Of a DNA stretch of 22,108 nucleotides, positions 14,551-21,055 are shown one piece after another (the first letter of the stretch is position 1; each line of letters starts with the position of its first letter). Source of the DNA: a virus; the IMG/VR virus record IMGVR_UViG_3300034152_000380, positions 1 to 22,108 of that record; one strand, written 5' to 3'. A model generated the notes under the pieces. That model searched no databases. It saw nothing but the letters and a program-made list of their open reading frames with translations, and was not told the DNA's origin. Position numbers and translations under genes: made by a program.

Positions 14551-14557
14551 GTCTCCC
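14533..14557 (-). terminator. Hairpin between the CobT-like and cobS-like genes
   Basis: GGGAGA (14552-14557 on the minus strand) pairs with TCTCCC (14533-14538) around a 13-base loop. There is no T-run, so it is a weak terminator at best. It may instead be a processing or pausing site ahead of the cobS promoter. Confidence 0.4.
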
Positions 14558-14578
14558 AGGTGACAGTTTGAGAACTGG

Positions 14579-16744
14579 TCAGCAGATTAATTCCATGAAC
14601 TGACCAAGAATTTTCTTATTCATTTTTTTGTTTTTCAAACTTTTAGTAAAAGCACTTTTAATCTGACTCTTTGTTGCATCTTCCGTTACTTTAAAATCAA
14701 CATCACTTGAAAGTGCATTGGAAGAAATTCCAAAGTAACTGTGATACCCAGACCTTTTAATGGTAAAGGACTTATCTTTTTTCCAACTTCTCATAACAGC
14801 ATCATACTCATCACCATAAAAACCATAGTACTTTCTAATAAATTGACATGCGTCTCTGGGCATCACAACACGAATTCCAATAAAATTAATATTTTTAAAT
14901 TTATCTTTAAGGTTTTGAAGGAGAACATTGGTCATGTCTAATCCATGAAATTTATAAGTATGTCCAAGTTTCCTATCCCTTAGAACAGTATGTCCTGGTG
15001 AAATATTACGACACCCATAAAATGATTCTTTCTCCCATTTATTTTTAACTTCATGATAATACTTCAAAGGAGGAGCTTCACCATCAGTTAAAATTACACA
15101 CTGAACTTTTTGGACATTATTTTGTTTTTGAAATTCTGGAAGAATTTTGTGCAAACAAACCAATGTTTCATTCAAAGGAGTTCCAGACAAAGACATTCCT
15201 GCAGGAATAGAGTACTGACAGTAAAAAGTTCTACCAAAGTCAGCAACAATTCTATAGATGTTTTTCATTTGATTTTGCAACTCTTTACCATTTGTCTTAC
15301 TAGTAAAAAGATGCATAAGAGAAAACCAATCACCAATAGCAACTACATTATCTTTTTTAGTATATGGTTGTTGAGGTAAAATTGCCTTTCCCAAATCATC
15401 ATATTTTACTCTCGGATAATCACAAGTAAAAGCATAAACATCAAAAGGAATAGAAACTTTTTTACAGAACCAAATCAAACTATAAAGTTGTTTAATTGTG
15501 TCTGACATAACTTCCCCCATTGATCCAGACCAATCAAGAATAAAAACTAGTCCATGATTTTTTCCGTCTGGAATAACAGTAACTTTTTTAAACAAATCTT
15601 CATTATACTTATAAGTATGAAGACGAGATGTATCTAAAATTCCAGTACGAGAAATTGATGCTCTAGAATAAGTATCAGCAGATTTACGACACTCAAATTC
15701 TTTAACAAGATAGTTAACTTCTTTTTGAGAATCTTTTTTAAACTTGTTAAATGATTTATCAATATCAAAAAAACAAGATTCAATATAATTTTTCCAATGT
15801 TCATCACATTTAGAATGAATTTCTTGATTACTGATAATATAGGTATCAACATTAACATCTGGAAGTTCGATGTAAGTATTTCCAAATGAAGATCGGTCAA
15901 TAAGGTCTTTGAGTGATTCTTCAAAAGACTTCATTGTTTTAACTTGCTGCCCATCCGATTGATTTCCTCCAAATATTCCAGAATCCAAGGCATCAGAAGA
16001 GTCGGAAGATTGCTCTTCCTCACTACCATCAATTTTCCCATCACTACCACTAGCAGAGGATTCCTTACTATCTTCTGCTAATTCTTCACTGATATTAGAA
16101 GATTCTTGATTTTCAGTATTTTGAATTGCATTATCACCAGACCCAAATTCGTTTTGATGAGAGTTCAGTGATACATCAACTTTTTTAAGATTTTCTTCTT
16201 GTTTGAGACAATAATTATAAAGTTCTTTAGCACAATTCAAAGCATCTTCAAAAGTTTCTGAGGAAGCAATTTTATCAACGATAACTTGTTCTTCTTCATT
16301 AAATTTAATATCAATAAAATTACCGATTTTAAAATATAGATTTACTCTATCCGCAAGATTATAAGTTTGAATATCATCATCACCAATACAAAAGAAATCT
16401 TGGTCTGCCAGTTGCTTATATCCAGTATAAAACGTCTTTGGTAGTCCCATATAACGACGCTTCATCAATTTCTCAATGCGAGCATCTTCAACAACATTTA
16501 AAAATTGTGGTGGAATCTGATTTTCCTTAATCCAATCTTGATCTGGAGTATACAGTGCATGACCAACTTCATGACCAACCAAAAGGTCATAAACTTGATT
16601 GCTTGCCTTTTCCCACATTGGAAGAGTTAAGACACGACTATGTACATTAAAGCAAGCAGTTTCTACTTTTTGATGCTCTACAACCAAGTCTTCAGTTGCA
16701 AGAAGACGGGCAAGAGTTCCTTTGACTTCGTGATTTACTGACAT
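14579..16744 (-). CDS. CobT-like protein: metallopeptidase-type HEXXH domain fused to a VWA domain
   Basis: The 721-residue protein has three parts. An N-terminal domain carries a zinc-site motif HEVGH (58-62) and a downstream VEDARIEKLMKRRYMGL (85-101), reminiscent of the E-AR-EA---RRM-G segment of CobT, whose glutamate could be a third ligand. Residues about 199-257 form an acidic Ser/Asp/Glu-rich linker, which CobT also has. GILDTSRLHTY (368-378) then leads into a VWA domain with the MIDAS motif DWSGS (Asp404, Ser406, Ser408). CobT is the partner of CobS in cobaltochelatase; other MoxR-VWA pairs activate metalloenzymes. The adjacent cobS-like gene makes a functional pair likely. It overlaps the small upstream ORF by ten bases. 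Peptidase activity is not established. Confidence 0.75.
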   Translation of the reverse strand: MSVNHEVKGTLARLLATEDLVVEHQKVETACFNVHSRVLTLPMWEKASNQVYDLLVGHEVGHALYTPDQDWIKENQIPPQFLNVVEDARIEKLMKRRYMGLPKTFYTGYKQLADQDFFCIGDDDIQTYNLADRVNLYFKIGNFIDIKFNEEEQVIVDKIASSETFEDALNCAKELYNYCLKQEENLKKVDVSLNSHQNEFGSGDNAIQNTENQESSNISEELAEDSKESSASGSDGKIDGSEEEQSSDSSDALDSGIFGGNQSDGQQVKTMKSFEESLKDLIDRSSFGNTYIELPDVNVDTYIISNQEIHSKCDEHWKNYIESCFFDIDKSFNKFKKDSQKEVNYLVKEFECRKSADTYSRASISRTGILDTSRLHTYKYNEDLFKKVTVIPDGKNHGLVFILDWSGSMGEVMSDTIKQLYSLIWFCKKVSIPFDVYAFTCDYPRVKYDDLGKAILPQQPYTKKDNVVAIGDWFSLMHLFTSKTNGKELQNQMKNIYRIVADFGRTFYCQYSIPAGMSLSGTPLNETLVCLHKILPEFQKQNNVQKVQCVILTDGEAPPLKYYHEVKNKWEKESFYGCRNISPGHTVLRDRKLGHTYKFHGLDMTNVLLQNLKDKFKNINFIGIRVVMPRDACQFIRKYYGFYGDEYDAVMRSWKKDKSFTIKRSGYHSYFGISSNALSSDVDFKVTEDATKSQIKSAFTKSLKNKKMNKKILGQFMELIC

Positions 16745-16929
16745 TGGGTTAACTGTGAACTGAATTCATCATAAAGCGAAGGGTCGCCTTGTGGACGACC
16801 CATGTGACGCTTTTTAAATTGTCTCAGTCGCGCTTTCGCTTGTCTCAGCGCCTGGGGTTTCTTTTTCCCCTTGTCGTTCCTCCTGGAAGGATTTCGACCA
16901 TTTTCCCAGATTTTGTGATGATTTGACAT
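16735..16929 (-). CDS. Small basic protein of unknown function, 64 residues
   Basis: An ATG at 16929 opens a 64-codon frame whose product is very rich in Lys, Arg and Gln. Examples are KGKKKPQALRQAKARLRQFK (21-40), then HMGRPQGDPSLYDEF. A charged, helix-forming segment of this sort suggests nucleic-acid binding, but no family is recognised. It overlaps the CobT-like gene start by ten bases. There is no Shine-Dalgarno site, and 116 bases of it are also open in another frame (16814-17005), so only one of the two may be translated. Its DNA is more GC-rich than the surroundings. Confidence 0.5.
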   Translation of the reverse strand: MSNHHKIWENGRNPSRRNDKGKKKPQALRQAKARLRQFKKRHMGRPQGDPSLYDEFSSQLTQCQ

Positions 16930-17005
16930 TTGGGTAACAAATCCGATTAATGACTTCCCAGAATCTATCTATAAATCTATCAACCCAGTCAGGTTCTTGT
17001 TCCAC
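16814..17005 (-). CDS. Possible small ORF with GTG start, overlapping the 64-residue basic protein
   Basis: A GTG at 17005 opens 63 codons. The first part, EQEPDWVDRFIDRFWEVINR (2-21), looks like an amphipathic helix rather than random translation, and it fills the otherwise empty 90 bases between gene 46 and the 64-residue ORF. The C-terminal half is acidic and overlaps that ORF in a different frame. No convincing Shine-Dalgarno site is seen. It may be a genuine small gene whose tail runs into its neighbour, or a chance frame. Confidence 0.3.
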   Translation of the reverse strand: MEQEPDWVDRFIDRFWEVINRICYPNVKSSQNLGKWSKSFQEERQGEKETPGAETSESATETI

Positions 17006-17018
17006 TTTTTAAATTGTC

Positions 17019-18734
17019 CTACACTTTAGCAAGTCTACTAAATCCTTTAACTTTTTCAAATTTTAAAACATCCGTAAATTTATCTCGCATTCCCTCTTTA
17101 TGAGATATCACAAAAGTATTAGAATCTTTAATTACATATCGAATGATTTTCATGAATTCATCTGTACCAAAAGTATCCAAAGAAGAATCAAAAGTTTCAT
17201 CAAAAATAATTAAATTACAATTAAGCGAATTTTTAATTTTTGCAATCTCTCTCCAAGTAAACAAAAGAGCAAGATCAATTCTCATTCTTTCACCTTCACT
17301 AAAAGAGGTATATGAAAAATCTTCTTGAACTGGTGATTGTATAGATTCATTGAATTCTTCATCCAAACAAAAATTAATAAAGAATTCCATCATTTGAAGA
17401 TATCTATTTACTTGATGATTAATCATTGGTAAATATTTTTTAATTACCTTCTTTTTAACTCCACCGTCCTTTAAAAGATCATGTATAAAACTATAGTTTA
17501 TTAGCAAATCTTTTTTTGCATCAACCTCATTCAATACCTCTTTATGTTGAGACTGAAGATCTTTTAGTTTATCATTTTCAGTATTTCTACTTTTAAGTTG
17601 ATTGGTAATAGTTTGAACTTCTTGTTCAAGATCTCCGATTTGTCTCTGGTATCCAGATATTTTAGTATTGATTTGAGAAATTTCATGTGTGAGTGAAGTT
17701 ACCTCCTTAGATAGTATAATAAACTGATGTTCTCGCTCTTCTTCTTCTTTAATTGCATTTTCAAGTTCAGAATAACCCGATTGCAACTCCTTTGCTTTAT
17801 TTTGAACATCATTTAGCTTATTTATTCTAAAGTCTTCATCAATTTCTTGAGTACATGTAGGACAAACCGTATTACTATTAAAAAACTTGTGGTCAGTAGT
17901 TATTGTCGATATTTTTTGAGAGATCTTTCCTTTTAAATTATTGAGTTTACGAAGTTTTTCATTTGCTCCAGAATAATCAGAAAGAGTTTTTTGTTTCTCT
18001 AAAAGTTTATCTTCAATCTCAAGAGAATCTAGCAAAAGATTATCTTTTTCTTTTGTTAAAAACGATATTGATTCTTTTTTAGATTCTATATCTCTTTTAC
18101 CAATATTTTCAATTTCTTCAATAAACTTTTCTTGCATACTAACTTTTTCTTCAAGACTCTCTTTTTTTAACTCAAAAGTTTTAACTTCATCACGAATAGA
18201 TTTAATTTTATCTTTAGTGACAGAATTCATTGAAGAAAAGATTTTAATGTCAAGAAGGTCTTCAATTACTTCTCTTCTGTTAGATGCACTAAGTTGCATA
18301 AAAGGAATAAAATTACTACTACCCAAAATTACAATTTGAGTAAATGACTTGTAATTCATTTTAAGAACTACATTCTCCAACCAATTTTGTTGGTCTTTTG
18401 ATGCAGAGTCTTGATTTAGAAGATTTCCGTTTTTATATATTTCAAATATTGTTGGTTTTATACCTCTTACAACTTTCCATTCAGTTGTTCCGATTTTAAA
18501 TTCAATCTCAACTACACAATCTTTTTCATTTACAGAATTGATAAGTTGTGGTTTATTCACACCTCTAAAAGACTTTCCAAATAAGGAAAATGTTAAAGCA
18601 TCTAAAATTGTACTTTTACCCGATCCATTATTTCCAATGATTAACGTTGTTGAACAATTTGTAAAATTAATCTCAGTAAATTGATTCCCAGTACTTAAAA
18701 AGTTTTTATAGCGAATTTTTTCAAATAATATCAT
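17019..18734 (-). CDS. 46: Recombination nuclease ATPase subunit, gp46-like (Rad50/SbcC family)
   Basis: At 571 residues it is close to T4 gp46 (560). Walker A GNNGSGKS (34-41) is near the N terminus, and long coiled-coil arms flank a zinc-hook CPTC (291-294). The C-terminal lobe has the ABC signature FSEGERMRIDL and Walker B LIIFDETFDSSLD. With gp47 it forms the Mre11-Rad50-type complex that resects DNA ends for recombination-dependent replication and helps degrade host DNA in T4. It overlaps the DUF3110-like gene by 14 bases. Confidence 0.96.
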   Translation of the reverse strand: MILFEKIRYKNFLSTGNQFTEINFTNCSTTLIIGNNGSGKSTILDALTFSLFGKSFRGVNKPQLINSVNEKDCVVEIEFKIGTTEWKVVRGIKPTIFEIYKNGNLLNQDSASKDQQNWLENVVLKMNYKSFTQIVILGSSNFIPFMQLSASNRREVIEDLLDIKIFSSMNSVTKDKIKSIRDEVKTFELKKESLEEKVSMQEKFIEEIENIGKRDIESKKESISFLTKEKDNLLLDSLEIEDKLLEKQKTLSDYSGANEKLRKLNNLKGKISQKISTITTDHKFFNSNTVCPTCTQEIDEDFRINKLNDVQNKAKELQSGYSELENAIKEEEEREHQFIILSKEVTSLTHEISQINTKISGYQRQIGDLEQEVQTITNQLKSRNTENDKLKDLQSQHKEVLNEVDAKKDLLINYSFIHDLLKDGGVKKKVIKKYLPMINHQVNRYLQMMEFFINFCLDEEFNESIQSPVQEDFSYTSFSEGERMRIDLALLFTWREIAKIKNSLNCNLIIFDETFDSSLDTFGTDEFMKIIRYVIKDSNTFVISHKEGMRDKFTDVLKFEKVKGFSRLAKV

Positions 18735-18990
18735 TTTCTTCAGGTGGAATTACAATGTCATTTTTAGTAATAATTGCATACTCATATTCATGTAGTTGAC
18801 ACGTTTTAACAATTAATTCATCATCAACTTCTACAATTGAAAGTGATGGATAGTCTTGCTCTTCAAGCATCATAGAAAATCTTAATGCATCATCCTCTTC
18901 TTCAAACAAATAAAGAACTTGATCTCCATGCTGATTTATAACGCAATAAGCTCCTTGGTCTTCTTTTCCATCTAAAGTTAGGATATACAT
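18721..18990 (-). CDS. DUF3110-like protein, cyanobacterial type
   Basis: The 89-residue protein matches the DUF3110 pattern: an opening YILTLDG---GAY, then LYLFEEEDDALRFSMMLEEQ (26-45), a V-E-D-- middle, and the ending IVIPPEEND (80-88) equivalent to the family's terminal PPE-N. The family is, to my knowledge, mainly found in cyanobacteria and plastid lineages, which supports a cyanobacterial host. Function is unknown. The gene lies between nuclease genes 47 (two bases upstream) and 46 (14-base overlap), so it is made together with both subunits. Confidence 0.75.
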   Translation of the reverse strand: MYILTLDGKEDQGAYCVINQHGDQVLYLFEEEDDALRFSMMLEEQDYPSLSIVEVDDELIVKTCQLHEYEYAIITKNDIVIPPEENDII

Positions 18991-18992
18991 GG

Positions 18993-20036
18993 TTATACTA
19001 ATTCACAAGCCTCTTTATAAACTTCTTGAATTATTTTTTGAATTGCTGTCTTATTTATTTGAGACTCACAATCTTCAACATATCTATTCAATATAGAAAC
19101 CGTATCTTCTGATTCTGGATCATATTCTTCGGGTACAGAATTTGAATCTAAGAATGTTTCTACAATTTTTAACTCTGCAATATTGATATCATATAATTTA
19201 TCTACAAATTTTTCAAACTTTCTTACATCACTTTTTTTACGAACAATTAGTTTTACAATCTTATTCTCATAATCACTTTCATTAATTGTTTTATAGTCAT
19301 TATCTTCATAATTAATGACCTCAAACATTCGATATGGATTATTGACTGGAACTAAGTTAAGGTCTTCAGTATCAAAAATATGAAATCCTCTCTCATCTCC
19401 AATATCATTAGAATAAATTTCGTAAGGATTTCCTAGATAGAAGATTTTTCCATTATCCGATCTAGTGTGATAGTGTCCCGAGAAGACAAGTTTGAACTTC
19501 TCAAATAATTTGCCATCCATACCTTCTTCCATGGTGTGTCCACGATAAGCTGGAAATCCTGAGAGTTCCAAGTGCCCCATCGCACAATTGCAAGAAGTAC
19601 TTTTGATAAGTTTACAAGTTTTTTCATAATTTTCTTCATTAATCCAAGGAATAATTAATACTCCAAGATTTCCTATTTTTATCTCAGTTGGTTCAGAATA
19701 AACATGAACATTTTGATACTCCCTTAGAAGTAAATCAATAGAATTTAAATCATTAGTATTTTTATAGTATGCAGTATGATTTCCAATTACAGTATGAACG
19801 GTACACCCAAGGTCTTTAAGTCTATCGTAATAATTATCCTTTGCCCAAGCAAGAGCAGCAAAGTCTATTCCTTTCCGACTATCAAATGTATCACCTAAAT
19901 CTATAATTGTTTTAATGTTATTTTTGATGATGTTTGGAAAAAACACATCTTCATAAAATTTTAGAAAATAATCATGAAATAATTTAGAGTTTTTACGAGC
20001 ACCAAAATGCTGATCTGTTATGATTGCAGATTTCAT
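18993..20036 (-). CDS. 47: Recombination nuclease subunit, gp47-like (Mre11/SbcD family)
   Basis: The product is 347 residues (T4 gp47 has 339). Metallophosphoesterase motifs appear in order: IITDQHFG with Asp8 and His10, DLGDTFDSRKG with Asp49, IGNHTAYY with Asn86-His87, MGHLEL with His154, and SGHYHTR with His187 and His189. These ligate the two metal ions of Mre11-type nucleases. It pairs with gp46. I place the start at the ATG of 20036, which overlaps the gene 55 stop by one base (TGATG); one codon further upstream is a TTG. All metal ligands are present, so it should be active. Confidence 0.95.
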   Translation of the reverse strand: MKSAIITDQHFGARKNSKLFHDYFLKFYEDVFFPNIIKNNIKTIIDLGDTFDSRKGIDFAALAWAKDNYYDRLKDLGCTVHTVIGNHTAYYKNTNDLNSIDLLLREYQNVHVYSEPTEIKIGNLGVLIIPWINEENYEKTCKLIKSTSCNCAMGHLELSGFPAYRGHTMEEGMDGKLFEKFKLVFSGHYHTRSDNGKIFYLGNPYEIYSNDIGDERGFHIFDTEDLNLVPVNNPYRMFEVINYEDNDYKTINESDYENKIVKLIVRKKSDVRKFEKFVDKLYDINIAELKIVETFLDSNSVPEEYDPESEDTVSILNRYVEDCESQINKTAIQKIIQEVYKEACELV

Positions 20037-20530
20037 CAATACCTTGATTTTGAGTGAATGCTGTCCTTGATGGAATTATACTCCGAATAGTTGCAACCGT
20101 CAATGGTATTATCGTCTACAAAAACCTCATCATAACCAGTCTTCTCAAGAATTTTATTTTTGATTTCCAATTGCTTCTTTTCCTTTTGAATTCTCCGAAG
20201 GAAAGCATAGTGAATAATTTGAGTAAAATATGCAAAAGGATTTTGAGACTTCTCTGGATTGAAATTGTGAATGTACTGAACACAATTTTCAATTCCATCA
20301 GAAATCATATCATCTTTAAAAATATAATTTACAAAGTTTGGTTTAAATGACAAATGAGTTGCAATCTTTAAAAAGCAATCACCAAGATAATTTGTAATTC
20401 TTGGTTTTGGATCTCCTCTCTTTTCTGCAAGATCCACCTCTTCTCTATATTTAATTAGAGCTTCTAAAAATTCTTTATTGTTTACGTAGTGTATTGACCT
20501 TTTTCTTTTTGTCATGGGTGTTGTGCTCAT
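20036..20530 (-). CDS. 55: Late-transcription sigma factor, gp55-like
   Basis: The 164-residue protein (T4 gp55 has 185) has YVNNKEFLEAL (15-25). A sigma-region-2-like block at 73-119 includes DDMISDGIENCVQYIHNFNP and NPFAYFTQI---AFLRRIQKEKK, closely following T4 gp55. It replaces the host sigma factor on RNA polymerase for late promoters, working with the gp45 clamp encoded downstream. The start at 20530 is preceded by an A/T-rich leader without a Shine-Dalgarno site; a second ATG is at 20515. It heads the 55-47-DUF3110-46 unit. Confidence 0.94.
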   Translation of the reverse strand: MSTTPMTKRKRSIHYVNNKEFLEALIKYREEVDLAEKRGDPKPRITNYLGDCFLKIATHLSFKPNFVNYIFKDDMISDGIENCVQYIHNFNPEKSQNPFAYFTQIIHYAFLRRIQKEKKQLEIKNKILEKTGYDEVFVDDNTIDGCNYSEYNSIKDSIHSKSRY

Positions 20531-20554
20531 AAAAACTTTTAAATATTTGTTTAA

Positions 20555-20584
20555 ATTATAACACTACGAACTCAAATTAATCAA
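20555..20584 (-). promoter_or_regulatory. Sigma-70-type promoter for the gene 55-47-46 unit
   Basis: On the minus strand TTGATT (20579-20584), 18 bases, then TATAAT (20555-20560), followed by a leader of about 20 A/T-rich bases to the gene 55 ATG. It lies back to back with a plus-strand promoter only four bases away. Confidence 0.6.
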
Positions 20585-20598
20585 GGGCTTGACAAGGG
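20582..20598. repeat. Direct repeat CAAGGG spaced by one helical turn, with small palindrome
   Basis: CAAGGG occurs at 20582-20587 and again at 20593-20598, an 11-base offset. The first copy forms part of the palindrome CAAG-GG-CTTG (20582-20591). The repeats sit between and within the -35 boxes of the divergent promoters, where a regulator binding one helix face could control both. Confidence 0.35.
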
Positions 20599-20617
20599 TC
20601 TCAAAAATCAGTACAAT
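20589..20617 (+). promoter_or_regulatory. Near-consensus sigma-70 promoter on the plus strand, antisense to all genes
   Basis: TTGACA (20589-20594), exactly 17 bases, then TACAAT (20612-20617): 11 of 12 consensus bases with optimal spacing. Transcription would start near 20624-20625 and run rightwards, antisense to the Sm-like gene at 20647-21054 and then uvsW. A GGAGG at 20627-20631 precedes ATG at 20636, which opens a four-codon frame ending at 20650. No plus-strand gene of normal size follows, so the product may be a small or antisense RNA. Confidence 0.6.
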
Positions 20618-20635
20618 AACCTTTGTGGAGGTTTG

Positions 20636-20650
20636 ATGGGACTAGCTTAA
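20636..20650 (+). other. Four-codon mini-ORF with Shine-Dalgarno site downstream of the plus-strand promoter
   Basis: ATG GGA CTA GCT TAA, four bases after a GGAGG. The predicted transcript start is only about ten bases upstream, so the leader would be very short. It could be a leader peptide or chance. It overlaps the 3' end of the minus-strand gene at 20647. Confidence 0.25.
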
Positions 20651-21054
20651 TTACTTTTATAGAGTCTTTCTAAGATCTCTTTAGCATCATTTACATTAGA
20701 GATGTATCCCATTTTTCTACTAATCTTTTTTCTTACTTTATTGGGATCCTCTTTTTTACTAAATGGAGTAGATTCTTGAATCCAAGATTGATACATTACA
20801 ATCATTTCAAGATCTTTAGATTCACTCATAGTTAAAATATCATCCATATCAATAACAAACATGTCATCTTTAGTGGTTTTTAACCAAGGTTCTATCTTGT
20901 AACCAGTCATACCACCTCTTGTAGTCACTTCAGATAATGTAATTGGATTTGAAAGCAACAAAAGAGTTTTTTCATCTTCTTGACAAGGCATTACTTTAGA
21001 GAATATCTCTTCACCAGTTTTTAACTTTAGTGTTGCGTAAAAATCTTCTTCCAT
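20647..21054 (-). CDS. Sm-like small protein, paralogue A (downstream of uvsW)
   Basis: This 135-residue protein carries the same ordered elements as the two small proteins upstream of gene 43: LKTGEEIFSKV (11-21), SNPI (35-38), EPWLKTT (55-61), and ILTMSESKDL (73-82) followed by an aromatic at Tyr88. It adds a C-terminal extension of about 45 mostly charged residues. The N-terminal 85 residues suggest an Sm-like small barrel, a fold often used for RNA binding in rings. It starts one base after the uvsW stop, so it is co-expressed with that RNA-DNA helicase. Function is unknown; fold assignment is by pattern only. Confidence 0.65.
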   Translation of the reverse strand: MEEDFYATLKLKTGEEIFSKVMPCQEDEKTLLLLSNPITLSEVTTRGGMTGYKIEPWLKTTKDDMFVIDMDDILTMSESKDLEMIVMYQSWIQESTPFSKKEDPNKVRKKISRKMGYISNVNDAKEILERLYKSN

Positions 21055-21055
21055 A

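Noticed and set aside
20618-20633. Hairpin AACCT/AGGTT as terminator for the uvsW-Sm unit
   Set aside because: Only five base pairs, and the nearest T-run on the minus strand is about ten bases downstream; too weak to call.
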